Shown here in pieces: positions 33,336-44,579 of a stretch of DNA of 64,000 nucleotides. The stretch covers positions 76,540,135 to 76,604,134 of the forward strand of contig OY726569.1 of assembly GCA_963383645.1 (NCBI GenBank), read 5' to 3'. Under the pieces are notes generated by a model. That model saw nothing but the letters and a program-made list of their open reading frames with translations, did no database searches and was not told the origin of the DNA. The stretch's first letter is position 1. Each line of letters begins with the position of its first letter. This DNA comes from Muscardinus avellanarius (taxonomy: Eukaryota > Chordata > Mammalia > Rodentia > Gliridae). The translations under genes were made by a program, and so were the position numbers.

Positions 33336-34724
33336 GCTCAAAGACATGGTAGCATATCTCCTACACAGAGGGGTGACTAAAATAAGTTTGACAGGGGAGG
33401 GTGCAGGAGGGTCACAGACCAGCAGTTCAGCATGGGACTCATGGCCACATGGCCAAGCTGATATGCTTCAGGCTCTCTCTTTAGGAACAATGGTGTTTAG
33501 TAGTCTTCTTATGTACCTGGACTTCTAAGTTTTTACTCTCTAAGGTTTCCCTTAAATCACTCTTATGCTTTTCAATCAAGGCTGCCGTATTGTGCAACTA
33601 TGGGGAGCACTACTCACATGGTGGCTCTGCTTTGACCTGACTTCACTCTTCTTCATTCCTGTCTAGATCTAGACACCATACCTTGGGTGTTCTTTTTTGC
33701 TTATATTTTATGTTGTGTTTATTTATGGAGTCTTTGCCTTTCCCACATATTTTACCATGGGCTCCTTGGCTCCCATCTACTGTCTTTGATTGCTTATCAA
33801 TGACTTTGCACTAGCCTGCCTGAGGTCATTATCTTTTCATCATTTCTTGGCATCAGCCACATTTACATTTTAATAGGGAGGCGATGGTCACATCAACAGG
33901 AGTCGTGAGAGAGGAGATGAGTAGAAACAGTGATAGAAGCAAGATGGCAATGGAGGCTCTCATAGTTACCTGGCACCTTGATGACTTCTTACAGGTCCTG
34001 CTGCTCTAACAACTAAAGTGGACACTGCTGTCTTACCCCATGGTGGCTCTGTATGTATGGCTCTCTCTCCATGTTTTAGAATGTGGAATCTGTATGCCTT
34101 TGTGACTGTATATGTATGTAAAGATGATAGATATAGATATACATGTGGTTGTTGTCGGGGTGGAGAGAAGTGGTTTTGGAATTCAGGATCTAAACAGTTT
34201 GGTAGTAGTCAAGTCCTTGGAGGTCTTGACTACTAGAATCTGGTGATTCAGATTCTTGCTGATTTGATCCATTCATAGTTATAGAGGTCAAAGCATTAAA
34301 ATCAATACTTTCCCCACTAGGAGTAACTTGATTCCCCCTTTAACCACACCCCCAAATTGCTAGGCTACTGTTTCAGAAAGATTTGTTCCTTGAAAAAAAA
34401 TTTATCCCTGGCCATGGCTTTAATATTAAAATTTCAGCTTTAGACTTTGAAGCACATATACATACTACTTACTGTATTTGACTTTATTTTTATTGCTTTT
34501 TAAATTCTCATGTTCAGTGTCTATTTTTGATCTTATGGTTAACAACCTGAAACATTTTATTTCTAAAATGTATTTTCTAAGTTTTCAGCATCTACATGGC
34601 ATATGATGACATCAGTTGGGCTGGGTGTAGGATCCAACTCAGAGCTATTTGTTTGTTGTATGTTCATGTTTGTTTTATGAGTAAGAAAGTTATTTTGGTC
34701 AATTTAGGAAAAGAAAATTGAAAG
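33336..34724. other. Unassigned DNA
   Basis: No gene, RNA or repeat recognised with confidence. Composition is ordinary. Confidence 0.55.
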
Positions 34725-35560
34725 GTTCCCTTGTAATGTAAATCAAAACTACACTGAGATTCTGTCTCACTCCAATTAGAATGACAATCATCAAGAATAC
34801 AAACAATAATAAAGGTGATGAGGATGTGGAGAAATAAAATAGGAACTCTTACACACTGTTGGTGGGTGTATAAATTAGGACAACCACTATGGAGATCAGA
34901 TGGAAAGTCCTTAAAAGACTAGGAATGCAGCCATCGTATGACCTAGTTATACCATTTCTTGGTATCTTTCTAAAATAATTAAAGTCATAATACTATAGTG
35001 ATATATGCATGCCCATATTTTTACAGAAAAATTCACAATATCCAAGTTATAGAACCAACCTAGGTATCCATCAACAGATGAATGCATTAAGAAAATGTGA
35101 TAAGTATACAAAATGGCGTTTCACTCAGCTATAAAGAAGAACAAAATTGTGTCATTTGCTAGAAAATGAATGAACTGGAGAATATTATGTTAAGTTAAAT
35201 CAGTCAGTCTCAGAAAGTCAAGGTTCATTTGTTTTCTTTCATATGTGGAAGGTAGAGAGAAAATAGAAAACAAAAGGGACTTTGGAAAAATGAGAAAACC
35301 AGGAGAAGAGTGGAAGGATATTAAGGAAGAGAAGGAGGGGGAAATGAGGATTGAGGAGGAAACAGATCAAATAAAGCTACATCCATACGTGAAGGTGTCA
35401 CTACCAGTCTCACCAACATATGTGGGTAGGGAGGAGGAGGGCAGGATGAGATGCAGAGGGAAAGACAACAAGTGCAGTATACAGGTATGTTTGTATTCCT
35501 TTGAACATCACTAGGATATATAGTTAGAATGCATGATAAAAGTAAATAATAATAATGATG
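34725..35560 (+). pseudogene. Sense L1 ORF2 end and 3' UTR
   Basis: 'aaatcaaaactacactgaga', 'ccaattagaatgacaatcat', 'ggtatccatcaacagatgaa', 'gaatattatgttaagttaaa' are ORF2 C-terminal to 3' UTR landmarks. The 3' UTR runs through a purine-rich stretch (35280-35360) and ends in an (AAT/GAT)n tail near 35550. Its 3' end differs from the TTGGTGCATT-type ends, so a second L1 3' family is present. Confidence 0.75.
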
Positions 35561-35619
35561 ATAAAGGTTTCAGAGTGTGGTATAGTGTGTGTTGTGTGCA
35601 TATATGGGAATGTGAACAG

Positions 35620-35886
35620 TCCCTCCTCCTCCTCCTCCTCCCCCTCCCCCCTTCCTCCCCTCCTCCTCCCCTCTTCCTTCCTTCCTCCTCCTCTTCCCCT
35701 CCTCCATCTCTTCCTCCTCCTCCTCCTCCTCCTCCATCTCTCCTCTCCTCCTCCTCCTCCTCCCCTCCTCCTCCCCTCTTCCTCCCTTCCTCCTCCTCTT
35801 CCCCTCCTCCATCTTCTCCTCCTCCTCTTCCTCCTCCTCCCCTCCTCTCCTCCTCCTCCTCCTCCTCTTTCTCCTTATCTCATCCT
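35620..35886. repeat. Polypyrimidine (CCT/CTT)n tract
   Basis: About 265 bp of nearly pure C and T on the plus strand, mainly (TCC)n with CTT interruptions and larger internal repeats of about 100-150 bp ('ctcctcccctcttcct' and 'tcttcccctcctccat' recur). The purine strand is GGA-rich. Leu/Pro/Ser- and Glu/Arg/Gly-rich frames (80-126 codons) are artefacts. It lies just after the tail of the 34725 L1. Confidence 0.95.
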
Positions 35887-37555
35887 ATACTACAGGAGTT
35901 GTGCTGGCATTAGAAATTTCCCTTAACGCCTATAGTTTTCATATATTATTATCACTTTAGCATTTTACAGCAGATAACGGAAATTCTAGGGCAAAATCAT
36001 ATAGGATACAGCTCTTTGAGTCCAGACATGGCAAGAAATCTCCTGCCCTTGATTAGAGTTATATCCCTATTCAGCTGTATTGAGCAACTCATGACTTTTC
36101 AACACTGACAAATAATAAAAATGGACTCCACATCATGGCACCTTTATTTACCCTGCCTTTTGGCCCTATAATTTTGCTAGGTGATCCAATGGGTAAGGAA
36201 TGCACCATGACAAATGCTCATGTGCATGCTAGATCTCCATTTTCTCTATAGTAGGTGCTTTATACAGTGTCAGCTCCAGCAGCAATTTGAGTAGGCAGCT
36301 GTTCACACAAAATTATAACTTCACATACACCAACAACTACAACTGCTCCAGGTAATATTCTGCTCTGGCATATCCTGGTATCTGGAAATTTATCCTAACT
36401 GTGTCAGGTAGAGGCACCATTAACCACAATAGTTAGGCTTTTTAAAAATGTGATATGTAATAATTGCTTTTACAATCCCAGATGGCAGAACTGCCAGACA
36501 TGTAAAATATCCACCACTGAGGTAGGCTGTCACATGGTGCCTGAATTAAAACCTTAGTTTCTGCCAAACTAGGATTCTCCAGGCAAAATAAATAGTGTCA
36601 AAGAGAATGTTGATTCAGATTTTTCCTGTGTGATAATGCTTTTAGAGAGGTAGTCACATGAGTGTCACATGAGTCTTAGGGTAAATGACTGCTGAATTAT
36701 CACCCATCTTTAAATATTTTCACATACACAGAGTTATCAGGTGGTGCAATACCCCTGATTTTCCATTAAGCTCCAGATCCACAGATTTCCTTCTTAGAAT
36801 TGTTCTAGGATTATCTGAGTCACTGAGGCCCTTAACTCACTTCTCCAGATAATCAAAACTCACTCAAGTCTCTTCTCTGCCAGAGGTGGAAGAGTATGTT
36901 ACCGCCTTCTCAGATCCTTTTAGTAGAAAGTAGCTATTTTCCTTTTCATTTTTCTGGGTGCCCTACTGCTTCCTGTCTCCCTTTGCAATTCATGCCTCAG
37001 TATGAAATGAGGGAGTGTCGTGGGCTGGCTTCCTTTTGAACCAGAGTAGAGATTTATGGTCACACTGCTTTCCATCAGGTATTTAGACATTTCCAGGCAA
37101 TCAGTGCTTTTTATCAGTGATTCTTGTAGGCTTTGGGAAATACTGGCTTGGCCTGCTCTTAGTATAGACTGCCCTTTGTTACAGGAAGACATTTCTCTTT
37201 TGTAGAGTTTTTTTTTTTTCTTCTTAAGCAGAGAGCATAGAGATATAAAATTGCTTCCACAATCTCTAAAGTGATATAGTAAGCCACAATTGTTCCTAAT
37301 CTATTTTTACTTTTAAATTTTGCCAACAATAAATGGCAATTGCAGTAATAAAAAAAGCAAAGGACTAAAAAAGTCATAAAACCTCTGTAATCCCACCACC
37401 CAGAATTAAGTTGCAATCATATTCATCTTAAAAGTTCAGTGCAGCTATTGCATCCCATGCTGCCTACTCATTAAATATTGAAAGTCTAATATTACTTTTC
37501 TTATGACAGTGTTTGTAAATAATTGCCCAGAGTTAACTTATAGAGTAATGAAATT
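35887..37555. other. Unassigned DNA
   Basis: No gene or repeat recognised over 1.7 kb. Small local duplication 'gtcacatgagt' at 36652-36673. The frames at 36920-37416 (minus) lack recognisable features. Confidence 0.5.
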
Positions 37556-37558
37556 AGA

Positions 37559-37914
37559 GCCGGGCGTGGTGTCACATGCTTGTAATCCCAGCATTCAGGA
37601 GGCTGAGACCAGAGGATCGCAGTTCACAAACAGCCTCAGCTACTTAGTGAGGCCCTCTGCAACTTAAGTGAGACCCAGTTTCAAAATAAAGAATAGGGGT
37701 TGGGGATTTGGCTTAGTGGCAGAGCACTTGCCTAGCACGGGCAAAGCTCTGGGTTCTATCCTCGGCCCCATAAAAAAAATTTGAAAAAAGTATAAAAAAA
37801 TATACAAAATCAAAGTAGAAAATCCAAGGAAACAATCAAAATAAAGAATAAAAAACAGGACAGGGGGTGTGGCTCGGAGTGCCCCCAGACCCGCAAAAAA
37901 AAAAAAAAAAAAAA
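37559..37914 (+). mobile_element. B1-dID SINE interrupted by an ID element
   Basis: Head 'gccgggcgtggtgtcacatg' and body to the linker at 37695; ID tail half resumes at 37851 ('acaggacagggggtgtggct') and ends in A20+. The split falls in the A-rich linker. The right half lacks several bases of the ID part ('ggctcggagtgcccccagac'). Confidence 0.9.
37696..37835 (+). mobile_element. ID SINE nested in a B1-dID linker
   Basis: 'ggggttggggatttggctta' with 'gtggcagagcacttgcctag' and 'gggttctatcctcgg' is a classic ID element, including A-box and B-box regions, plus a long A-rich tail to 37835. It is bounded by a perfect 15-bp duplication 'tcaaaataaagaata' (37681-37695, 37836-37850). It is the better preserved of the two stand-alone ID copies. 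Confidence 0.95.
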
Positions 37915-38810
37915 AATTAGAGTCATAATAGAAACTTGGGATTTCATTTTCTCAGTTGGAGAGAGAAGAAAAACATGTAATAGTGGAAAAAAAAGTTATC
38001 TAAGTGTGTATTTGTATTGGGTGGGTCTAATTTTAAGTTTGTCAACTCCCACTGTCATGGTTCATTTTTAAAAATTAATAGAATTGTTTTACCAACTGAC
38101 TCTTGAAAAACCTCCATGTCATAGCAGGAGGAATCTGGTAGAGGGAAATGGCTATATGATTTTCATTTGAAAACTGCCATTTTTTGGAAAAGAGACAAGC
38201 TGGTCATGACATTGGCCCCAGCTTTACTTATGTCCTAACAGGAGCATGGGTTTCTAAATGAGGCCTCAAGCCACACGTCAGGGAATTGGGAAGGTTCCAC
38301 AAAATAGTGTAGGTTCCTTGTAATATTTACCTTCATACTTAATGCCTTCCTGTTCTGGAAACTAATCTGCACTTGCATCAGATCTTTTTAGTAGAAAGTG
38401 AAGGAGCAGATGAGTCAGGAGAGTAGTCAGCCAGAAGCAAACAAGTGGGTCTGAATAAGTCACTTCCTACAGCCCACACAGAGTAGCTGGCTTCTGCCCT
38501 TGCCCCTGGGATCCCCTTGAGGGATAAGGTTAGACATAGTTGGAGCTTTGTGTCTGGGGGCCTCGTGCCATCATTGGCCACATTTGCTGATTGGTTTCTG
38601 ACCTTAAAACTCTGAATGGAAAAACTTCTGTTGACTCATCTAACTTTTCAGACAGGAAAGGACTTAGAAAATTTATCTCTAAAGATTCCTTTGAATATTT
38701 ACTGTGTCAAAAGAGCAGTTTTAAAAGGTAGAAAATGTAACAATCACCTACCAATAAAAGTGACATTAAACATGAGAAAATATGGCTGAATAGTAGAGCT
38801 GTCCCAAACT
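37915..38810. other. Unassigned DNA
   Basis: No gene or repeat recognised. The short frames on the minus strand (67 codons at 38378, 63 at 38707) have no recognisable domain. Confidence 0.5.
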
Positions 38811-39095
38811 GACCAGCTAGATAATTTTGGTGCCATAAAGATAACATTTGTTGACAAGAAACAAGAATGGTGTTTGAAATTGTTGGGAAAACAAACATTT
38901 TAAAGGAAATTCTAATTTAATATGAATTCAGTTAAAAAGTGACAGAATTCTGACCTGCTAGATAATTTTGGTGCCATAAAGATAACATTTGTTGACAAGA
39001 AGCAAGAATGATTTGTGATTTGAAATTCTTGGGAAAACAAACATTTTAAAGGAAATCCCAATTTAATATGAATTAAGTTAAAGTGACAGAATTCT
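38811..39095. repeat. 141-bp tandem duplication
   Basis: Two adjacent copies, 38811-38951 and 38952-39095. Both carry 'agataattttggtgccataa', 'gataacatttgttgacaaga', 'gggaaaacaaacattttaaa' and 'gtgacagaattctga'. The second has a small insertion near 39010 ('tttgtgatttg') and scattered substitutions, so the copies have diverged by a few percent. The sequence itself is unique DNA, not a known repeat. Confidence 0.95.
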
Positions 39096-39448
39096 GAGTG
39101 ATGGCATATGAGAAAAGAGACTGTACTGGCTTTTAACTGGTTAATGTCAAAGCGATATGTCATCTTTAAATTATTTAGTTCCACTATCTGATTCTGCACT
39201 GAATGAAAATATTTTTACCTCATTGTAATATTATACATATTTTATTGGTTTTCATTTTTCATAATTAATCTCTATGTAATGCATGGAGAGAAAATATATT
39301 TACTGAACAGAATGGAAATATTCTTAAATTTGAGGTTGTAAAACAATGGCATAGGTGATAAAATGTAAGAGAATGAAGAGGCTAGAAGTGGAGTGAAGGA
39401 TAAGGGCATATATTTCTCCCATTTCTTAAAGGGTAGTTGAGTGGTACT
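39096..39448. other. Unassigned AT-rich DNA
   Basis: Nothing recognised. Confidence 0.5.
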
Positions 39449-39449
39449 T

Positions 39450-39545
39450 TTTAGTAATTTTAATGGTGCATTCTAGTTTCACATCATAATGCAGTTCATT
39501 GTGATCGTAACATAGATGCACACAGCACTAAATTAGTTTCTGGAT
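39450..39545 (-). mobile_element. Short L1 3' end, antisense
   Basis: 'tttagtaattttaatggtgc' then 'attctagtttcacatcataa', 'tgcagttcattgtgatcgta' and 'agatgcacacagcac'. About 95 bp, one of the shortest copies. Confidence 0.7.
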
Positions 39546-39878
39546 AAATGGATATTTAGGAATATAGTTACATGATGAAGCTAACAAATAAGAGATTGTG
39601 TGCATGAAGGAGACAAAGGGGAAGAAAACAGTGAATCTGTCTTTTTCTTTCATGACAATATGTCAATTTGAATGATTTCAAGTTTACAGAGACATATGGG
39701 ATTAGAACAAGCGCCTGCATTTCACTCTGCTTTCTTGTTTAATTTCTTCTTTTTAAATATCCATATGGATGTTTTGAAATAAAACAACAACAGAGATGAA
39801 CACATGATCAACAAGAAACTGTGATTAAAAAATTACACTAGCAAAACTATGTTGACTTTCTCTATTAAAAGACACACT

Positions 39879-40052
39879 CTCAGCCAAGCCTGTACACCTG
39901 TAATCCAGTGCTTGGGAGGCTGAGGCAGGAGGATTGTAGGTGTGAGGCTACCATGTGGGCACTTAGGGTGACCCTGATTCAAAATAAAAAGGGCTGAGGT
40001 ATATTTCAGTGTTAATCACCCCTAGTTCAATCCTCATTACCACACACACAAA
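39879..40052 (+). mobile_element. B1-dID SINE, old copy
   Basis: 'ctgtacacctgtaatccagt' head and degraded ID part 'gggctgaggtatatttcagt' with 'tagttcaatcctcattacca'. It has lost part of the second half of the B1 region. Confidence 0.8.
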
Positions 40053-40089
40053 AGCAGACCCCGTGTTTTCAAGAGAAGTTCCTAAACAA

Positions 40090-40323
40090 GATGGGTGTGG
40101 TGACGCACATGTCTGTGATCCCAGTATTTCTGAGGCTGAGACAGGAGAATGGCAGGTTCAAGGACAGCCTCAACAAGGAGTGAGACTCTCATCATCCCAG
40201 CAAGACCCTGTTTGAAAATAAAAATAAAGTAGGACTGGGGGTACAGCTCAGAGGTAGAAAGCCTCTGGGTTCAATCCCCAGTGCCACAAAGAGAGAGAGA
40301 GGGAGAGGGAGAGGGAGAGGGAG

Positions 40324-40395
<72 letters not shown>

Positions 40396-40400
40396 AAAAG
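40090..40400 (+). mobile_element. B1-dID SINE with (GA)n tail
   Basis: Body 40090-40287 ('gggtgtggtgacgcacatgt' ... 'gggttcaatccccagtgcca') followed by (GA)n and (GGGAGA)n to 40400 in place of the A tail. Second SINE-seeded GA tract in the window (compare 24293). Confidence 0.9.
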
Positions 40401-40725
40401 CATCTTAACAAAATGATGCTGAGTTTTGACAATGAATAGATGGCCTGAATTATAGGCAAGTGCAAGCAAAAAAGAAATCAGGACTGACAGAATTATCATG
40501 AGGCAATTTTAATGCAAAACTACTAAGTAGACAGAAAAGATATTTTGTAATGGTAAAACGTCTAAGCCACCAGGAGTTAGTTACCTTTTGGATCTCTGCC
40601 CACTGGGAATTGGTAAAGCAAACACAACTGTTAGGAGACAAAAGAACTAAAAGAATGAGGTAAAAAAAAGGTTAGTATATGGAAAGTTAGAATAGCAATT
40701 AAATGGTTTAATTTGATGTATAAAA
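40401..40725. other. Unassigned DNA between SINEs
   Basis: AT-rich, nothing recognised. Confidence 0.5.
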
Positions 40726-40728
40726 GTA

Positions 40729-40910
40729 GCCGGGCGTGGTGGCCTACGCTTGTAATCCCTGCGCTTGGGAGGCAGACAGGAGGATTGCGCAGGTTCGAAG
40801 CCAGCTGCGCTGGCTTAAGAGACCCTATTTCCAAATAAAAATAAGAAATGGGTCTGGAAGTATAGCATGGAGGTAGAAGGGTTTCCAGGAACCCCAGTAC
40901 CATTAAAAAA
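40729..40910 (+). mobile_element. B1-dID SINE, younger variant
   Basis: 'gccgggcgtggtggcctacg', 'gcgcttgggaggcagacagg', 'gcgcaggttcgaagccagct', 'ggtctggaagtatagcatgg' and 'gtttccaggaaccccagtac'. Same diagnostic set as 17299, with a 2-bp loss in 'ggcagacagg'. Confidence 0.92.
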
Positions 40911-41695
40911 AAAAGTAAAGCATACTTTAAAAAGTCTTCATTTATGAAGGAAACTGGAAATGCAGGGCTCTTGGGGTTGGGATATTTGTGGATTAGGAGA
41001 AGTACAGACAGTTTATCATAATCATAGGCCTTACTTACTTCTTTGGAGAAGGGAGGAAAAGTTTTATTTCAGTGATATTTTCTCATGGCAAAATCCCATA
41101 AAATTGAAAACTTTGAGATAAAGGTATTATCGGGAGATGCTGTCATGATTTTTAGTGTGTGAGCTATAAATTCTGTTCTTATCACTATGTTGCTGAGAAC
41201 TAAGACTACTGAGTTTTCCAACTTGGTAAAACAGAGTGGCCTGAATCTGCCACCGCTCACCCCTCCAACCAAAGAAATAGAAGTAAAACCTATTCTGTTG
41301 ACCTTCATTTTTCCCCAGCAAACATTCCTGCCTCTGTAGATTATAGTCCACAGAAAAAGAAAGAAACTTTCGTGAGATGACTTTCTTCCTTGAATGGAAG
41401 CTAAGCTTGGGGACTAGAGGAGGTCTGCTGGGTACCTCTGCAAATGCCAGCTGGAATGGCAGTTAGGAGGGAGGCAGGCAGGGGACTGACAAAAATGTGC
41501 TGTGAGCTTTGGGATGAGCTGTTCTAGAACTGGAGACTTGAAAGAGAAATCTACATCTAAGCCAAAGAGCTTATTTTCAGTTTTAAAATCTAGTATACGC
41601 CTTTTAAGCAAATAGCATTGTGATCCTATTACAACCTACGGGCATTAGAAATTTGAGTGCATTTGACACCGTAGAATATGCCACTGAAGGAGTTT
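40911..41695. other. Unassigned DNA
   Basis: No gene or repeat recognised. Minus frames of 65-79 codons have no recognisable domain. Confidence 0.5.
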
Positions 41696-41895
41696 TATGG
41701 TGCCAGGAATTGAAGCCGGGGCATGCTACTTCTGAGCCACACCTCCAGGCCTTTTTATGTTTTTGTTTGGAAACAAGGTCTCCTAGATGGCTGAGAGTCT
41801 CCTTACGTTTCTGAGGCTGTCCTCACATCTGCAACCCTCCTGTCTCATCCTCCCAAGTGCTGGGATTACAGGTGTGTGTCACCATGCCCAGCTTA
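41696..41895 (-). mobile_element. B1-dID SINE with target-site duplication
   Basis: Flanked by 'aaggagttt' (41687-41695 and 41896-41904). Old antisense copy: 'gtgccaggaattgaagccgg', 'agtgctgggattacaggtgt'. Confidence 0.88.
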
Positions 41896-41904
41896 AAGGA
41901 GTTT

Positions 41905-43202
41905 GTTGATGGATCACTTGAATGAACATAAATGATGGCCTCCTCCCGGCTCCCACTTTTCATAACACACTGGATGGAAATGTTTGGAAATTCCTATAGA
42001 CAAAGGAACTTAGTGAGCGACTTCTCCCTGATCTCTTGATGCTGTGGGAAGAAGCCTCGTTCTGAATGATGCTTGATACCAGGTAGAAGACAAGGTTTAT
42101 TCTAACACGTGGACAGCGAACAGGGCCAAGCAGTGGTCAACATCTTACCTGTTCAGGTGCCCTAATCTACTAAGAGTTCAAAGAACTAAATTCCCTGGCA
42201 CGGGGGATTTTTTCTTACTGGAGTTTAAAAAAAAATACCATTATTTAGCAGCGATTTACTTCAAACAGTAGGAGCCAAACATAAAGAAAAAGTGAGGTGA
42301 TTTCTAATGTTACTGATAAGAGATGAGTGGTTACCACTTCAGACCCCCCGAAGTTGAGAGTCCAGGACCAAGCAAACATATGCGCCTTCAGATTTCCATC
42401 GGAAGTTGTAGGATAGCATTTTCTACCAAAAGTTCTTCTGAACTCTCTTGCATCGGAATGGCCTGAACTGTTTGTGGAGAATGCAGCTTTCTGGCCCTCC
42501 CCTCCAGTTTCTGTATGAGTAGGCCTGGCATAAGCCTTAAGAATCTGCATGTTATTGAGCAGGATCTCGGGAGCTGGAGGATTAGCCCTCCCCTACCTTC
42601 TGGGAACCACTAAAACAGGCCGTTATGTTTCTTTAGGCAAACCTGTTTTACTGTTTTCATTTTTATATCACACCAAGTAGGAGTTTAAGAACTTATTTTT
42701 GGTAAAGCTGCAACACTGACTTCAAATTAATAAGAGCCTAGTCGTGGAGGAGAAATAGTCTCTTCAAAATTTCTCTATGAAATTGATCTTATAAAGACCT
42801 GCTGAGTCAAATGCTAAACAAATCTGGTCTCTGTTGTCGGCTGCCTGTCAGAACTGCTGACCTTATGCTTCTGCATTCAAATGCTTCCTGAAAGTCAAGA
42901 CGTGTCTTCAAAAGTTTCTAATGGAAAAAGAACTAAGCCTGTCACTTGGTTTTAAAAGGAGGAACTTGAGATAAGACAAAATAGTTCAGATAAATTTCAC
43001 ATCACAAAAGTAGAGATGAGAAAGAGAGAATGATAATGTTTATAGCTCCTGTCGATTGTCTTCTGGGCCAGGGTATCATGAAATAAATAATTTTTTCCTC
43101 CCCAGCCAACCATCCAGATCATCGATATGTCATGCCATCAGATGACTCCTGCTGCGTCAAGAGATTTGGTTACATTAATTTCTTATAGAAATATAAGGAT
43201 TA
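41905..43202. other. Unassigned, unique-looking DNA
   Basis: 1.3 kb with no recognised repeat. The 101-codon minus frame at 42245-42550 has no recognisable domain. A splice-acceptor-like tract 'attttttcctccccag' ends near 43105 and is followed by 26 open codons to TAG at about 43184-43186; discussed as a finding, not annotated as an exon. Confidence 0.5.
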
Positions 43203-43203
43203 A

Positions 43204-43421
43204 GTCAGGCATGGTGGTGGACACCTGCAATCCCAGTACTGGAAAGGCCGAGGCAGGAAGATCACAGGTTCTAGGATAGCCTTAGCAGTATAGTGAGACT
43301 CTTAGCAACCTAGTGAGACCCTGTTTCAAAAAAAAAAAAAATAGAAAAAAGGATAGGGGGATAACTGAGAGGAGAATACCTTGGATTCAAACCCCAGTAA
43401 AACACACACACACACACACAC
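43204..43421 (+). mobile_element. B1-dID SINE with (CA)n tail
   Basis: 'caggcatggtggtggacacc' head, A14 linker at 43328, ID part 'ggataactgagaggagaata', then (CA)11 to 43421. Older copy. Confidence 0.85.
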
Positions 43422-44040
43422 TGTGCAAATATAACCCTAAAAACCAAATCAGGAATTGTAAAGGTAGACATTGATTTTTTGGGTATTTGGGGGCTTCCTT
43501 CCTTCATAGCCGTTCACTCTTAGTGAACTGCACCAGAGATACTTTTGGCTAGCAAGGTGAAGAGGCCACGGTGCTTCACCATTGACAGGTCTCTCCCATA
43601 CCCTGGCCATTTTGAGATTCTTGTTTCTAAAGTGGGATGGAACCTAGAAAATGAGATGATGCTAGAAAATTAAATACATGACTTTAAATAGAATCAGTGA
43701 AATTCCTTTCCCCCAATCTTTGCAACTCTGCTGTGTGGTATTAAAGAAATCACAATTCTTGCTTTACCACAAACTGACACGCATCTGTGCGCAGCCTTCT
43801 TTGGTTTTAATTATATTTAAATGAATACTTGTGGACACACTGCCTCATCTAAGCATCTGAACATTATTTGTAAGTCCATCCCTGGGATTCTCCTTGTCTT
43901 GTTCCTTTGCCGTCTCCTCCTCCTCCTGCCACCCAGGTGGCCATCGTCAGCCTCTCTTGCTGCCCTCTTTATCTACATGTATGCTTTGTCTCCTTTTGTC
44001 TGGCTTTGAACCTGAGTCCTTGACTTATAAAATCCCTTAT
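43422..44040. other. Unassigned DNA
   Basis: No gene or repeat recognised. Overlapping frames at 43821-44136 run into the adjacent SINE. Confidence 0.5.
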
Positions 44041-44043
44041 CCT

Positions 44044-44237
44044 AGCTGGGCGTGGTGGCACATGTTTGTAATCCCCGCGCTTGGGAGGCAGAGACAGGAG
44101 GATTGCGCAGGTTCGGAGCCAGCCTCGCTGTCTTAAGAGACCCTGATTCCAAATAAAAAATATAAAATAGGTCTGGGAGTATAGCCCGGAGGTAGAAGGG
44201 CTTCCAGGATCCCCAGTACCAAAATAAATAAATAAAT
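44044..44237 (+). mobile_element. B1-dID SINE, younger variant
   Basis: Inserted at the left edge of a Tigger fossil; duplication 'aaaatcccttatcct' (about 44029-44043 and 44238-44252). Carries 'taatccccgcgcttggg', 'gcgcaggttcggagccagcc', 'aggtctgggagtatagcccg' and 'gcttccaggatccccagtac', ending in (AAAT)n. Confidence 0.95.
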
Positions 44238-44252
44238 AAAATCCCTTATCCT

Positions 44253-44575
44253 CAGGGGATAACTTCCAAGATGTTTCCCAGATGCCTGAAACCATGCATA
44301 ATACTGAACACTATATACTATGGGTTTTTTTTCTTACACATACATATATATGTTAAAGCTTTATTTGTAAATTAGGCATGGTAAGAGATTAACCATGACA
44401 ATTGAAAATAAAATAGAATAAGCATAACAATTCATGTAATAAAGGTTATTTTAAACTTATAAATGACTTATTTCTGGAAACTTCTATTTACTATTTTTAG
44501 ACCACTGATTGACCATTGGTAACTTCAGCTGTAGAGAGAAAAATTCCAGATAAAAGGGGCTTCTATACAGTCTCT
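44253..44575 (+). mobile_element. TcMar-Tigger, MER2-like
   Basis: 'tcaggggataacttccaaga', 'gatgcctgaaaccatgcata', 'actgaacactatatactatg', 'taaattaggcatggtaagag' and 'attaaccatgacaattg' follow MER2-type Tigger elements in order. The right half is more eroded and ends with 'attccagataaaagggg'. Non-autonomous fossil without transposase. Confidence 0.75.
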
Positions 44576-44579
44576 TGAA

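Noticed and set aside
35533..35926. Leu/Pro/Ser-rich and Glu/Arg/Gly-rich frames
   Set aside because: Translation of a polypyrimidine tract on both strands.
37696..37835. tRNA gene
   Set aside because: It is an ID SINE with an A-rich tail and target-site duplication; the tRNA-like region cannot form a full cloverleaf.
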